Below are positions 1 to 11,659 of a DNA stretch of 64,000 bases, one piece after another. Position 1 is the stretch's first letter. The number at the start of each line of letters is the position of its first letter. The stretch is from Anodontia alba. Taxonomy: Eukaryota > Mollusca > Bivalvia > Lucinida > Lucinidae. Made by a program: the position numbers and the translations under genes. The stretch covers positions 61,834,514 to 61,898,513 of the forward strand of contig OZ024823.1 in NCBI GenBank assembly GCA_964016985.1. The letters run 5' to 3'. The notes below the pieces were generated by a model, which had not been told where the DNA came from, made no database searches, and saw only the letters and a list, made by a program, of their open reading frames with translations.

Positions 1-408
1 TAATGCACCCATCGCCAGATGCTGCAAAATGCCCCAACATGCAATAGGCTTTATGAAAAACATGGTCTACAAAAATACCACCGGGGTGGGGAGAATGGGG
101 TGGGAGATGGAGGGGGAAGAATAGGTAAACCAATGCCGACCGGCCTACATGTTTAGCTTCCTTAGTTTTTAGCTTACCTGAGCCCATTAGGCTCAAGAAC
201 TCTGGTTGCTATGGTAACTTATAGTTGCCATTGGCTTATAATGGAAAAGCGGAAATTGTCCTTTAATGCTGTCTGATTGGAGATATTAAAAAAAATGTTC
301 CTTGAATATTTCCCTACGTTACATATGGATAGTGTCCAAACCGCTGAATTTGGTTTGTTGCCATGGCAACCGAAACATTCAATTTGCGAAAGAATAATAA
401 AAAAGATC
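1..408. other. Unassigned AT-rich DNA
   Basis: No gene seen. There is a G-rich stretch near 85-120. The block around 290-400 shares short runs (ATGTTCCTTGA, CTCCTCAGAAGCCATA) in the same orientation with 1,560-1,640, so it is probably a decayed copy of the repeat flanking the inverted repeat at 409-1,389. Confidence 0.5.
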
Positions 409-1389
409 TTCTCCTCAGAAGCCATAACACGCCTACCAAACGAATGAATGCTTAACCATCGGTTAAGCACGTGAAACAATTAGAGCGACATCGGTTAGGC
501 ATTCGATGGCTCAAAAAAGGTATTTATGTGTTTCTTGAGCGATATAAATGTTTTGAGGAAATTATTTGGAAAAACGGGGAATTACATTCAACCGCCCATT
601 GATATCGGCGTCTGTGGAGTAAATCTCAGACCGCCTACTTCACGCATATTGGCTGAATTATTTTTCACATGCTGAAGATGTACTGAAAGCCATAGAAAAA
701 ACCCCATAGAAATTCGTGATGTTTATCGTATTTACTTAATTTTGCGCTTTGCTAGAAGTTCAGCATATCATCACGCACACGATAGACACATATGATTACT
801 TGTGTTATGGATAGTTTTGTTGTCATTGCATCATTGTTGAGAAATCGCCACGGTAAGGGTCGAAAATGAGTGGTTTTGCATTAGAGCTGTAAGTTTTGTT
901 TTTATTTATTTAGTTCTTATACGTAATCACCCATTTTCGACCCTTCCCGTGGCGATTTCTCAACAATACTGCATTGACAACCAAAATATCCATAACACAA
1001 ATAATCATATGTGTCTATCGTGTGTATGTGATGATATGCTGAACTTCTAGCAAAGCACAAAATTAAATAAAGAGCAATAAACAGCACGAATTTTCACATG
1101 TTTTCTATGGCTTTCGGTATACCTTCAGCACGCGAAAAATAATTCAGTCAATATTCGTGAAGTAGGTAGTCTGAGATTTACTCCACAGACGCCGATATCA
1201 ATGAGCTGTTGAATGTAGTTCCCCGTTTTTTCAAATAATTTCCTCAAAACATTTATATCGCTCATGAAACACAGAAAATGCAAAGTTTGTTTACCTTTTT
1301 GAGTCATCGAGTGCCTAACCGATGTCACTCTAATTGTTTCACGTTCTTAACCGATGGTTACGCATTCATTCATTTGGTATGCGTGATAA
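409..1389. repeat. Large imperfect inverted repeat, ~465-bp arms
   Basis: Left arm ~409-874 and right arm ~927-1,389 are reverse complements at roughly 90% identity by eye, with small indels, around a ~50-bp AT-rich spacer. Matching blocks include CGCCACGGTAAGGGTCGAAA at 847-866 and its complement near 934-953, and AACCATCGGTTAAG near the outer ends. No coding frame crosses it. It looks like a foldback element or an inverted duplication. Confidence 0.85.
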
Positions 1390-1392
1390 GGG

Positions 1393-1905
1393 GGATGAAG
1401 CTGAAACTTTCAAGAAATGTTCATAAATTACGTTCTACAAAAGCTTTTGTTGCCGTTGCTCGTGTGCTTTCGTCGCTATTGCAACTTAAAGTTTCCGTGG
1501 ACCTATAATTAGGTCTTTTTTCTACCTCAATGCAGATATTTTGACAAACGTTTAATAGAAATGTTCCATGAGTAGTCCTCTACCAAACATACGAATTCTG
1601 TTCAAGCGGCATAAAAAAGAGCATCTCCTCAGAAGCCATATAGACGATTAAATTGATACTTTACAGAAATGTTAAGAACATCGCCTCTACAAAAATGTTT
1701 TGTATTGCCAGTTGTTAGTGTGCTTTCGTTGCTGTAGCAGCTTAGTTTTCAATGACACATAACGCGAAAAATGAACATAGGCCCTTTTCTGTCTTGCTCT
1801 GTATTTTGACAAACGTTTTAAAGAAATATTCCTTGAGTAGTTTTATATTAAACATATGATTTCACAAAATTGTGAAAAAATATGAGGGTAAAACTGAAAC
1901 TTTGC
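1393..1905 (+). repeat. Degenerate ~265-bp direct duplication
   Basis: Two diverged head-to-tail units share GAAACTTT, CTACAAAA..TTTTGT, GTGTGCTTTCGT and TATTTTGACAAACGTTT in the same order (for example 1,470 versus 1,720, and 1,538 versus 1,803). The phrase CCTCTACCAA..TTCAAGC resembles the unit of the P8 element at 61,648-63,645, so this may be an old P-type remnant. Confidence 0.6.
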
Positions 1906-2047
1906 AGGGTCGTTGAGAGTATTAGCTTTTACAGTAGTTGACCAGGTAAGCATTATGGCCCATGGGCCTCTGGATATCCGATTTTTTGATGAAAAAATGC
2001 ATTATTTGTCTAAATCTTCCATCTCAGATAACTCTTCACCAACTTTC
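1906..2047. other. Short unassigned spacer
   Basis: No repeat or gene recognised before the A-rich tract. Confidence 0.4.
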
Positions 2048-2238
2048 TTCAACAACCAACCAACCACCAACCAACCTCAAACAAACAAACAACAAACAAT
2101 AACACAAAAAGAAGCAAAAAAAAAACAACAACAAAAAAACAAAAACAACAACAACAAAAACAACAACAAAAAAAACAACAACAACAAAAAACAACAACAA
2201 CAAAAAAAACAAAAACAAAAAAAAAAAAAAAAAAAAAC
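2048..2238 (+). repeat. A/C-rich simple repeat, (CAA)n-like
   Basis: Runs of CAA, CAAC and poly-A with no complex sequence. Open frames across it (Asn/Lys/Gln one way, Phe/Val/Cys the other) are composition artefacts. Confidence 0.95.
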
Positions 2239-2459
2239 ATCAACAACATATGTTAGACCACACGGTTCCTTTTGTCATTGATTATCATGGCCAGGTCTGC
2301 GATCAAGTACGACCGATCATGATCGTAATATCGATTACTTGCTTCCATAAACTCAGCCACTGTGACGTACTCGTATTCTGTGGCCCTTTTTCGACGACAC
2401 GGTCGTGTAGGACCGAAAGTTCACTGAATTGATGCAACTCAATCAACTGAAACAAGTAT

Positions 2460-2571
2460 CCCAGCAGGCACACAACGTTGAAACAAGGTCGATTCAACGT
2501 TGAATCGACGTCAAGGCATTGAATCAACGTTAAATCGATCGACGTTCTTTCAACATTCTGAGCCAGCTGGG
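2460..2571. mobile_element. Short MITE with CCCAGC ends and CAACGTTGA dyads
   Basis: Begins CCCAGCAGGCACACAACGTT and ends CAGCTGGG, with inner inverted copies of CAACGTTGAATCGACGT. Related copies lie at 34,435-34,541, 57,575-57,683 and, more weakly, 19,283-19,372. No coding capacity. Confidence 0.75.
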
Positions 2572-2572
2572 A

Positions 2573-3286
2573 TAGGCGTCCGAACAGTAAAGGTAGTACA
2601 GTAAGTGTGGTAAGCTTTGTTCCGTTTGAGTCCTTCAAACTTCGCATTAACGTCATGTGCCCGCTTGGTTAATACATACCAGTCCGTGTGTACATTGTAA
2701 CGTTATATGAGCCACAAAATAAGAAAACGCACCTTCGGATACATATGCCCATGGAAGTTTCAGATCAGTCTGCGCTTTTGCGCAATCTGACCAGTCTTCT
2801 CTAACCAAATGAAGAAACATAAGATCCTTGGCTGGCTATAAAGTTCTCAGCGAAGAATCGTATAAAAACTGTCCACATATTCGAATCCCGTGAGGATGAA
2901 CGTGAGGGTAGTCCTGTATTATGCGAATGGATTTGCACCCGGGGAAATGACCCCGCCTCGTTTAACTAGAGACGCATGAAAGAATTCATTTTATGAGCAA
3001 GTCAGCACCAAAAGACCCCGTCATTTATTTAGAAAAATGTTCTTAAAAACTCCCAATTTTCACTTTACAAAGCTCCAAATGCAGCCACGTTTGGATGGAT
3101 AATCAGCTTCGAAGGATGCACATTTCTAAATTCTCGATGACACATACACACCTGTTGAATGACCGAGTACCTCACCTCCACCTCACACGCTATACCCCCT
3201 CCCATCAGGATCCGATGGTACATTTTCTCACGTTGCGGCCCAGATATATTCCATATTGTACCTTTTCCTGTGCAATGGCTAATACT
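2573..3286. other. Gap with a D'-type repeat fragment
   Basis: Positions ~2,757-2,870 carry TTCAGATCAGTCTGCGC and GATCCTTGGCTGGCTA, shared with D' copies at 18,140-18,330 and 29,055-29,290. Nothing else recognised. Confidence 0.5.
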
Positions 3287-3525
3287 GGCCGCGTCATGCG
3301 AAAAAGTGCCTTAGAACATGCGCAGAATGCGCATACTCATGTCATCCTGCGCATACGCAGAGTATCATGATGGCATTTGCTCTCCATGCATACATTCTGA
3401 AGTATTCAAAGATTCTGTTAGCTGACAGTGAAGGCCCTGACCAGCCTGCTCATATGCGCAGGCTGATCAGGGACTTCACTGTCCGCATGTGCCCGAAGAC
3501 CCGTTTTCGCATGGCGCGACCCGTG
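3287..3525 (+). mobile_element. Family D MITE, copy 1
   Basis: Starts GGCCGCGTCATGCGAAAAAG and ends CGCATGGCGCGACCC, an imperfect terminal inverted repeat. Inside are alternating ATGCGCA blocks and a hairpin of the type CCCTGACCAGCCTGC / GCAGGCTGATCAGGG. Noncoding; full relatives at 38,834-39,080, 39,668-39,862 and 43,438-43,670. Confidence 0.8.
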
Positions 3526-3796
3526 TGAAACGAGAAGTGCGTTTTAAAATTTAATCCAGACCCGCATGTGTGTGTCAGAGAGTTTAACTGTTGATGGTCA
3601 TGCAATTCCTATTGCAACTGAAGAACTCTCTATCTATACAAAGAATGTCATTTCGGGCAAATAAATTACAACGATATTTCAGATGGGTTAGTGTATCTCA
3701 AAGGGAAAGTACTGTTATCGGAAAGATTTTGCCACCCTTTTAGGGGAGACCATCCAAGTAGAAGAGAGTTTGATTCCCTGGTATATGAAACCCTTA

Positions 3797-3797
3797 T

Positions 3798-3828
<31 letters not shown>

Positions 3829-3829
3829 T
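3797..3829 (+). repeat. (TG)n followed by poly-G
   Basis: (TG)n runs directly into about 19 consecutive G residues. The flanks 3,530-4,039 show no gene. Confidence 0.95.
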
Positions 3830-4039
3830 TTGGAGGTGGGGAAGGGGGGTGGTATCTTTCCATAAGGGTAGTCTCAGTTTAGAAGGGGGATGTTACATTC
3901 TGATCAGAGTGGTCTCCTTCGAGATGTATTCATTCTGCATCCGACGATTACCCGTTTTATGTAAGTGATATTTTTACTTACTGTATTTTCTAGCCTAAAT
4001 ATTCGGACACCTTTACTCCTTATCATGTTTGTGTTACAA

Positions 4040-6470
4040 GCACATTTTATACTGCAGCACAATGATCTTTTATCGTGTGCTAATATTTCCCTCCTGCAAC
4101 CATATGTTGCTGTCTGCTGATCATAAACTGCAGCAAGATAATCTTTAACCTATGCTTATATTTCCCTGTCGTGTGTTATATATTTTCCCCTGCAACCATA
4201 TGTTTCTGTCTGCTGATCATAAACTGCAGCAAGATAATCTTTAACCTATGCCTATATTTCCCTGTCGTGTGTGTTAATAATTTTCCCTGCAACCATATGT
4301 TGCTGTCTCTGATCATAAACTGCAGCAAGTTAATCTTTAACCTATGCTAATATTTCCCTGTCGCGTGTGTTAATATTTTTCCCTGCAACCATATGTTGCT
4401 GTCTGCTGATCATAAACTGCAGCAAGATAATCTTTAACCTATGCCTATATTTCCCTGTCGCGTGTGTTAATAATTTTCCCTGCAACCATATGTTGCTGTC
4501 TCTGATCATAAACTGCAGCAAGTTAATCTTTAACCTATGCTAATATTTCCCTGTCGCGTGTGTTAATAATTTTCCCTGCAACCATATGTTGCTGTCTCTG
4601 ATCATAAACTGCAGCAAGTTAATCTTTAACCTATGCTAATATTTCCCTGTCGCGTATGTTAATATTTTTCCCTGCAACCATATGTTGCTGTCTGCTGATC
4701 ATAAACTGCAGCAAGATAATCTTTAACCTATGCTAATATTTCCCTGTCGCGTGTGTTAATATTTTTCCCTGCAACCATATGTTGCTGTCTGCTGATCATA
4801 AACTGCAGCAAGATAATCTTTAACCTATGCTAATATTTCCCTGTCGCGTGTGTTAATATTTTTCCCTGCAACCATATGTTGCTGTCTGCTGAACATAAAC
4901 TGCAGCAAGATAATCTTAAACCTATGCTAATATTTCCCTGTCGCGTGTGTTAATATTTTTCCCTGCAACCATATGTTGCTGTCTGCTGATCATAAACTGC
5001 AGCAAGATAATCTTTAACCTATGCTTATATTTCCCTGTCGTGTGTGTTAATATTTGTCCCTGCAACCATATGTTGCTGTCTGCTGATCATAAACTGCAGC
5101 AAGATAATCTTTAACCTATGCTAATATTTCCCTGTCGCGTGTGTTAATATTTTTCCCCGCAACCATATGTTGCTGTCTGCTGATCATAAACTGCAGCAAG
5201 ATAATCTTTAACCTATGCCTATATTTCCCTGTCGTGTGTGTTAATAATTTTCCCTGCAACCATATGTTGCTGTCTCTGATCATAAACTGCAGCAAGATAA
5301 TCTTTAACCTATGCTTATATTTCCCTGTCGTGTGTGTTAATATTTTTCCCTGCAACCATATGTTGCTGTCTGCTGATCATAAACTGCAGCAAGATAATCT
5401 TTAACCTATGCTTATATTTCCCTGTCGTGTGTGTTAATATTTTTCCCCGCAACCATATGTTGCTGTCTCTGATCATAAACTGCAGCAAGATAATCTTTAA
5501 CCTATGCTTATATTTCCCTGTCGTGTGTGTTAATAATTTTCCCTGCAACCATATGTTGCTGTCTGCTGAACATAAACTGCAGCAAGTTAATCTTTAATCT
5601 ATGCTAATATTTCCCTGTCGTGTGTGTTAATATTTTTCCCTGCAACCATATTTTGCTGTCTGCTGATCATAAACTGTACAAGTTAATCTTTAACCTATGC
5701 TAATATTTCCCTGTCGCGTGTGTTAATATTTTTCCCTGCAACCATATGTTGCTGTCTGCTGATCATAAACTGCAGCAAGTTAATCTTTAACCTATGCTAA
5801 TATTTCCCTGTCGCGTGTGTTAATATTTTCCCCCGCAACCATATGTTGCTGTCTGCTGATCATAAACTGCAGCAAGGTAATCTTTTATCGTGGGCTAATA
5901 TTTCCCTGCCGCAAGCCATACGTTGTTGTATGCTAATCATGCACTGTAGCAAGGTAATCTTTTATCATGTGCTAATAAGTCCCTGCTGCCAGACATAAGT
6001 AGTTGTATACTTATCATGTACCGCAGCAAGACAATATTTTATTGTTTATTAATATTTCACTGCCGCAAGCCATACTTGTTGCACATGTATGCTAATCATA
6101 TACTGCAGCAAGGTAACCTTTTATCATGGGCAAATATTACTCTGTTGATAGACATACGCTGATGTGTGCTAATCATAAGATGCATCAAGTTAAAATTTAA
6201 TCGTGTGCTAATATTTCCCTGCAGCAAGCCATACGTTGTTGTATGATCATCATTTATTGTAGCAATGTAATCTTTTATCGTGTGCTAATCGTAAACCATA
6301 CGTTGTTGTGTGCTAATCATAAACTGCAGTCAGGTAATCTTTTGTATCAGATGCTACTATTTCTATTTCCATGCTGCAAGCCATATGTTGTTGTGTGTTT
6401 ATCTTAAACTTCAGCAAGTTAATCTTTTATCTTTCGCTTATATTTCCCAGCTGCAAGCAATACGCAGACG
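4040..6470 (+). repeat. 96-97-bp satellite with decayed flank
   Basis: The phrase GCAACCATATGTTGCTGTCT recurs with CATATG at 4,101, 4,197, 4,294, 4,390, 4,487, 4,583, 4,679, 4,776, 4,873, 4,970, 5,067, 5,164, 5,261, 5,357, 5,454, 5,550, 5,647, 5,743 and 5,840: 19 units of 96 or 97 bp. Downstream (5,927 to ~6,460) the units diverge and shrink to 67-87 bp; one diverged unit precedes the array. Each unit holds dyads GCAACCATATGTTGC and CTGCAG. Length differences come from single-base T/A-run indels and CTGCTG/CTCTG variation. Repetitive open frames on both strands are not genes. Confidence 0.97.
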
Positions 6471-6984
6471 CCATGTTACCAAGTCCATGCACCTCATCCT
6501 CCCGTCCTATGCATCCATAAACGAATCATATCGGCGGTTTAAAAAAGGCCGAAAGGCTCAATCAAATAATTGACCTAGGGCCAAAACGACAAAAGAACCC
6601 CTTGGTGTCAGCTTTTATCCAATGTGCAGGCGGTGCTGAGGTGCAGAGCTCCAAAGCTATCAATTATATAATGCCATCTTTCATGAAAGATGGCAATAAA
6701 ATATGATAAAAGTAAATGTGTCGCCAGAGTGTGCTAAAGGTTAAAAATCAAGCATGATCCCTTACTAGCTATTCAAGGTGGTCCGACTTATATTGAATTG
6801 GTCTAATAAATTATGCACTGTTCAAGATAAGATTCCATTAAATGTGTAATATAATGCAGAATCAATTAATCTTGTGCCAAATCAGCAAATTTAATCAGTC
6901 AAATTAGTTGCAGTATGCACTTTTAATTTGAGAACAGACCAGTATCATAGGAGTAACTTGCGAATCGAAAAGAAAAACATCGTT
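6471..6984. other. Unassigned AT-rich DNA
   Basis: No gene or strong repeat seen. A short dyad, ATGCCATCTTTCATGAAAGATGGCA, spans 6,671-6,695. Confidence 0.4.
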
Positions 6985-7082
6985 GCAGTTTAACGCTTAG
7001 CTGTAGACTTTTCAGCAGACGACATTTTGAATTTGTTTCTTATTTTCCCCAGAAAACAGGATTTGACATTTCATGCAGTTAA
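6985..7082 (-). mobile_element. Family C MITE, half copy
   Basis: TTTAACGCTTAG, CAGCAGACGACATTTTGAA and CAGAAAACAGGATTTGACAT match one arm of family C in minus orientation. The second arm is missing and is replaced by the 31-bp array that begins at 7,085. Confidence 0.8.
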
Positions 7083-7084
7083 AT

Positions 7085-7382
7085 CGCGTTAGTGATCGCT
7101 GATTTTCAATTAAATCTCTTAAGTGGTCGCTGATTTTCAAAGAAATTTCATAAGTGGGCGGTGATTTTCAGTGAAATCTCTTTAGTGGTCGATAGTAGTC
7201 GTTGATTTTCAGAGAGATCTCATTAGTGGTCGCTGATTTCCAGTGAACTCGCTTTAGTGGTCGCTGATTTTCAGATATATTTTTGTGGTCGCTGATTTTC
7301 CGCTCGTTATTGGTCGCTGATTTTCAGTGAAATCTCGTTAGCGGTCGCTGATTTTCAGTGAAATTTCGTTAGCGATCGGTTT
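7085..7382 (+). repeat. 31-bp tandem array
   Basis: GGTCGCTGATTTTCAGTGAA recurs about ten times, with GCTGATTTTC at 7,098, 7,129, 7,160, ~7,200, 7,232, 7,263, 7,291, 7,316 and 7,347; most spacings are 31 bp. It abuts the family C half copy and ends just before a family B element. Confidence 0.95.
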
Positions 7383-7387
7383 TAACC

Positions 7388-7625
7388 TGGAATGGATACA
7401 CTTTCCAGGGCTGGTGGTAACTCTGTCAAATTAGTTTTGCCTCCCTTCTGAAAACAAATCTACCCTTAAAGGAAAGAATATGCTCCCAGTGGGAGCAAAT
7501 TCTTTCTTTTTAGAGTAGATCTCTTTTCTGAAGCGACATTGCGTGCATGAAAACAAACAGGAAGTCATAAAAGTTGTCTCCCTTGTAAAATGGCAGAAAA
7601 TCGTGTTTATAAAGTCCCCTTAACT
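7388..7625 (+). mobile_element. Family B MITE, copy 1
   Basis: Contains the family core: a dyad AATATGCTCCCAGTGGGAGCAAATT flanked by AAAGGAAAG / CTTTCTTTTTAGAGTAGA, then GTTGTCTCCCTTG, ending near AAAGTCCCCTTAA. Relatives at 17,050, 22,015, 26,320, 27,540, 33,930, 36,778 and 41,295. Confidence 0.75.
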
Positions 7626-7759
7626 CCAGCATCAAAACTGGACGTTCGATCAATCGATTGATGTGACTGATTGAACCTTGACAATTATTTTATCGATATG
7701 CATGTTCTCTTGCCCTTCGCTTCTCCGCACCCACCGCACCGCCCTCCACACCCCACACG

Positions 7760-7930
7760 CACCTGATGATGATTTGCGTAGTTGATTCTTAGGGTTTGAA
7801 ATTAGAATTTTTTCTGGAACTCTGATTTTTTCTAGAACTCCGTTCGGAAACACATGAAATTGGTGGTGCCTGATTGGGAAACAGTGGCTTCCGTTTGGGA
7901 ATATCTGAAACTTGTGTATAAACAAGATTC
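7760..7930 (-). repeat. Dispersed repeat, inverted partner of 15,735-15,905
   Basis: GATTGGGAAACAGTGGCT, TTCGGAAACACATGAAATTGG and CTAGAACTCCG match the reverse complement of 15,735-15,905. No gene. Confidence 0.7.
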
Positions 7931-8004
7931 AAGACAGTTGTGAAAACAGGCAAAGGATATGACTAAATAGTGTGTACCTATTGACCATAAGTATTCGAAC
8001 TGAA

Positions 8005-8100
8005 AGGTTTAAGCTAACACTGTAGACCCAGATCAGACGCCGCAGAACGCCACGTCTGATCCGGGTCTACACTGCTTGCCGCCTATCCAGCAAATTTAGA
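8005..8100 (+). mobile_element. Family A palindrome
   Basis: ACTGTAGACCCAGATCAGAC and its near complement form a stem around GCCGCAGAACGCC. The terminal flanks of full family A elements are not evident here. Confidence 0.8.
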
Positions 8101-8427
8101 CAAATTACCAAGTAGTCAAATGGACTAATTCAACTGTTAGGACAAGTATGATGAGGAGTTAAAGTGTCTGACTACTTGGGGATACTGCACATTGATTTAA
8201 CTGATGATAATACGGTAAGGACAACAACAACACAATATATGTAGTTTCAAAAATTGGGACAGTGTATTTCAGCTATGACAAACATTTATAATGAATTATA
8301 GGTATTGTTGAGAAAGAAAGGTTCACTCACAAAGTGCATGAAAGTATTCAAATGATACTTTTCGGAGAGTTTTGGAGTTACATGTACTACTATATTATCA
8401 GACTTATTGCTTGACGCAATAATAAAG

Positions 8428-10425
8428 AGGCCCACGGGCCACAATTCGTTCACCTGAGTAAAACAGTCTTAGCACATCTGCAGATGCTATGCAACATTCA
8501 TCCAGTATTGCCACAGCAACATATAAAATAGATGGTCTTTAAACAATAGGCCCATGGGACACAATTCGCTCACCTGATAAAAACAGCTATTGCATATCTG
8601 CAGATACCATGCAAATTCTTCCAGTATTGCCACAGCAACTAGGACACAAATTTGACCATACCGTGAAAATGTCAACGGTCATCCTAAAATCATCATTTGA
8701 ACAAACTTAGAAGACTTTGAGTCCCTGATGTCGTATACAAAGATTGAGCCTAAAAGCTTTCTTATTTCTGGAGAAGAATGTTTTACCATATCTGGGCATG
8801 GCAGCCATCTTGTTCAATGACGCAGAGCCATAAGACCAAAATGTCAACAGCCTTTCGACAGAATGCCTCATGTGAAATCTGGCGAAAATTGTTCAAGAGA
8901 TTTCAGACAAGAAGACATTTAAAGATTTCACGATTTTATAAATGTATATAGCCTAGGGGCAAGGGCTGATAACCCCCAAAATTTTGATGGTATCTAAACA
9001 GTTTTACTTCTTTAAACATACATTGTAAGTTTCAGCCATTAGTCTTTAATACATATTGAGAAAATGTTTTTTCAACATTTTCCCCATACAAATGTATAAG
9101 AGCACAAATTTGACCTTGCCGTAAAAAGTCAGTGGTTAATCTATGACCATCATTTGAACAAACTTGGTAGACCTTGAGTCCCCGATGCTATATACCAAGA
9201 TTCAGCCTCAAAGCTTTCTTGGTTCTGGAGAAGAAGATTTTTAAGTGTTTTTACCATATATGGACATGGCGGCTATCTTGTTCAGTGGTGCGGAACAATT
9301 TGAACAAACTTTCAATACCCTTTCAACAGAAAGCCTCATGTCAAATCTAGTGAAAACTGCTCGAGCAGTTTCGTGGAAGAAGACATTTCAAAATTACACA
9401 ATTTTGTACAAGTATATAGCCCAGGGGCAAGGGCAGATACCCCGATGGGACAAAATTTTGATTGTAACTAAAACTTTTTTACTAGTCTTATCATACGTTG
9501 TAAGTTTCAGCCATTAGTCTTTCATACATTTTGAGAAAATGACTTTTCAACTTTTTTCCCCAGATAAATGTGTAGGGACGCAAATTTGACCTTACCGTAA
9601 AAAGGTCAAAGGTTAAGTTACGGTCATCATTTGAACAAACCTGGTAGACCTTGAGTCTCCAATGCTATATGCCAAGATTAAGCCTCAAAGCTTTCTTGGT
9701 TCTGGAGAAGAAGATTTTTAAATGATTTTACCATATATGGGCATGGCGGCTATCTTGTTCAATGGGTGGAACCATTCGAATAAATTGTCAATACCTTTTC
9801 AACAGACGGCCCCATGCGAAATATGGTGAAAATTGCTCAAGCAGTTTCAGAGACGAAATTTAAAACTAACACAATTTTGTACATGTATATAGCCCCGTGT
9901 CAAGAGCAGATAACTCCCACTGGACAAAACCTTGATTGTAACTATAAAGGTTTACTACTTTAAACAAACATTGTAAGTTTCAGCCGTTAGTCTTTAATAA
10001 ATTTTGAGAAAATAACTTTTCAACATTTTCCCCATACAAATTCACGGGGAATCAAATTTGACCTTGCCGTAAAAAGGCCAAAGATCAACCTAGGGTCATC
10101 ATTTGAACAAACTTGGTAGACCTTGAGTCCTCAGTGCTATATACTAAGATTCAGCCTTGACGCTTTCTTGATTCTGGAGAAGAATATTTTCAAGGTTTTT
10201 TTTTTTTTACCATATATGGGCATGGCGGCCATCTTAATTCACGGACCGTGACCATTTGTATAAATTTTCAACCCCTCTTTAACAGAAGGCTCCACATGAA
10301 GTTTGAAGGAAATTTGCCTAGGGGTTTCAAAGAAATCGTTCAAAGATGTGGACACAGGACGGACGACGGACGGTAAGTACTCACAAAAGCTCATCCTGAG
10401 CATTCGATTCAGGTGAGCTAAAAAA
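8428..10425 (+). mobile_element. P1: tandem-unit element ending in GGACGG tract
   Basis: The left end shows a ~115-bp duplication (CACAATTCGYTCACCTGA at ~8,442 and ~8,560). Then come ~470-bp units marked by CAAATTTGACC near 8,648, 9,106, 9,582 and 10,054, each with CATCATTTGAACAAACTTGG, GGTTCTGGAGAAGAAG and CCATATATGGGCATGGCGGC. The last unit runs into GGACGGACGACGGACGG and ends at CAGGTGAGCTAAAAA, which mirrors CACCTGAG at the left end. Noncoding. The architecture of core repeats, ACGG tract and short tail resembles bivalve pearl/HINE elements. Confidence 0.8.
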
Positions 10426-10432
10426 TTGCATC

Positions 10433-11400
10433 CCAGCCCTATGATACTACAAGGTAAAATTTGAACAAACTCGCTTGTTACACTATCCCATTTGAAATGC
10501 ATGGGAAAAATTGTGTACTTCTAACTCCAAAGTCAATTAATTGACTAATATGGTCCATATTCGAACCTAGATTTCATATCTGTACTGGACACCTACAAGT
10601 ATAAAGAGGATCGGATAAAAAATGAGTTATCATCCGGATAACATTTCTCCATTTTAAGTATATGGGCAATTTGTTATACTCAAGGGCAGATGTTACTATA
10701 ATTAGTAACTTGGTGCCTGATCGGATAATTAATAATTGGATCAGGCCAAAATCGAACTTGCTTAGATTTCATACCTGTCCTAGTTACTTGCAAGTTTGTT
10801 TGTTTGTGTTGAGGTTTTACGGCCCAGTCAACCCATGGGGTCATGTCGAGCGCGGTCAGTTTACCTAACCACACGTTTACTGGGCAGGCTTAGTCCTCTA
10901 AGCGTTTAACCAGTATTGTGCACATTCTTTCGCCAGCCCTTCTTGAATCAGCGGAAGGGGGAGAATCACCGTAGAAAATATTTCATGGTCAATCTCCACG
11001 AAAGAATGTTGCCGACCTCGGCGGGGGTTGAACCCGCGACCTCCTGGTCTCCAGTCGGACGGCGCATCCATCTGAGCCACCGAGGTCGGCGTTACTTGCA
11101 AGTATTAAGCCGATCTGTAAAAACCTAAAATCTGGATAATATGTTCACCATTAAAAGTCAATGGGACCTATTGGTTGGCATGGTAACCGCACTTTTGACC
11201 AGATTTTCCCCAAAACCTAATACAACTTTTCTCCCAGCCCTATGACGCTACATGGTATATTTGAACAAAATTGGCCAACTTGCCTTGAAGATATGCTTGT
11301 TACATTCTCCCATTATAAATGCCATGAATGAATTGGAAAAAAAATCTGCACTCAAGGGCAATTAACGCCAAAGTCAGTTGATCAATACGGCCTATATTCG
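10433..11400 (+). repeat. Degenerate tandem repeat interrupted by a SINE
   Basis: CCCAGCCCTATGA.. CTACA..GGTA.ATTTGAACAAA occurs at ~10,433 and ~11,228. CAAAGTCA.TTGA and CATATTCGAAC recur at ~10,535-10,565 and ~11,372-11,403. Two diverged units flank the SINE at 10,796-11,090. Confidence 0.65.
10796..11090 (-). mobile_element. tRNA-derived SINE, intact, 13-bp target duplication
   Basis: Read on the minus strand from 11,090. The head has a box A-like TGGCTCAGATGG and a box B-like GGGTTCAACCC, with GCGGG/CCCGC closing a 7-nt T-loop and an 11-bp closing stem (GCCGACCTCGG / CCGAGGTCGGC). A unique body follows, then a (CAAA)n-type tail. GTTACTTGCAAGT flanks it perfectly at 10,783-10,795 and 11,091-11,103. 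The perfect duplications suggest a fairly recent insertion. A pol III transcript is expected from the family, not shown. Relatives: 34,603-35,463 and 56,159-57,268. Confidence 0.92.
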
Positions 11401-11659
11401 AACTTTACCTACATTTCTATGGAGTGCCGATTTACTATTTATTCCGTATTTATAGATATCCATCATTATAATTCGAAATAGCAATTGACAATAAAGAGAT
11501 GCCCCGATTGTCACAGACTTGAGGGCATTCCCTTTCCGTTTGAATAGGAGGATAATTCGTGCAGCCTTGAATTCTTGAGGGATGGCTTCTTTTCTCCACA
11601 TAATGTGAAATAACCCTGTCAGTTTCTCTGTTACTGGAGGACTTCATGCTTTGTAGATA

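Noticed and set aside
5116..5597. Cys-rich or Lys-rich repetitive frames
   Set aside because: Frames through the 96-97-bp satellite; indels break them from unit to unit.
11009..11090. Functional tRNA gene
   Set aside because: The tRNA-like fold is the head of a SINE with body, tail and target duplications; the closing stem is longer than a tRNA acceptor.
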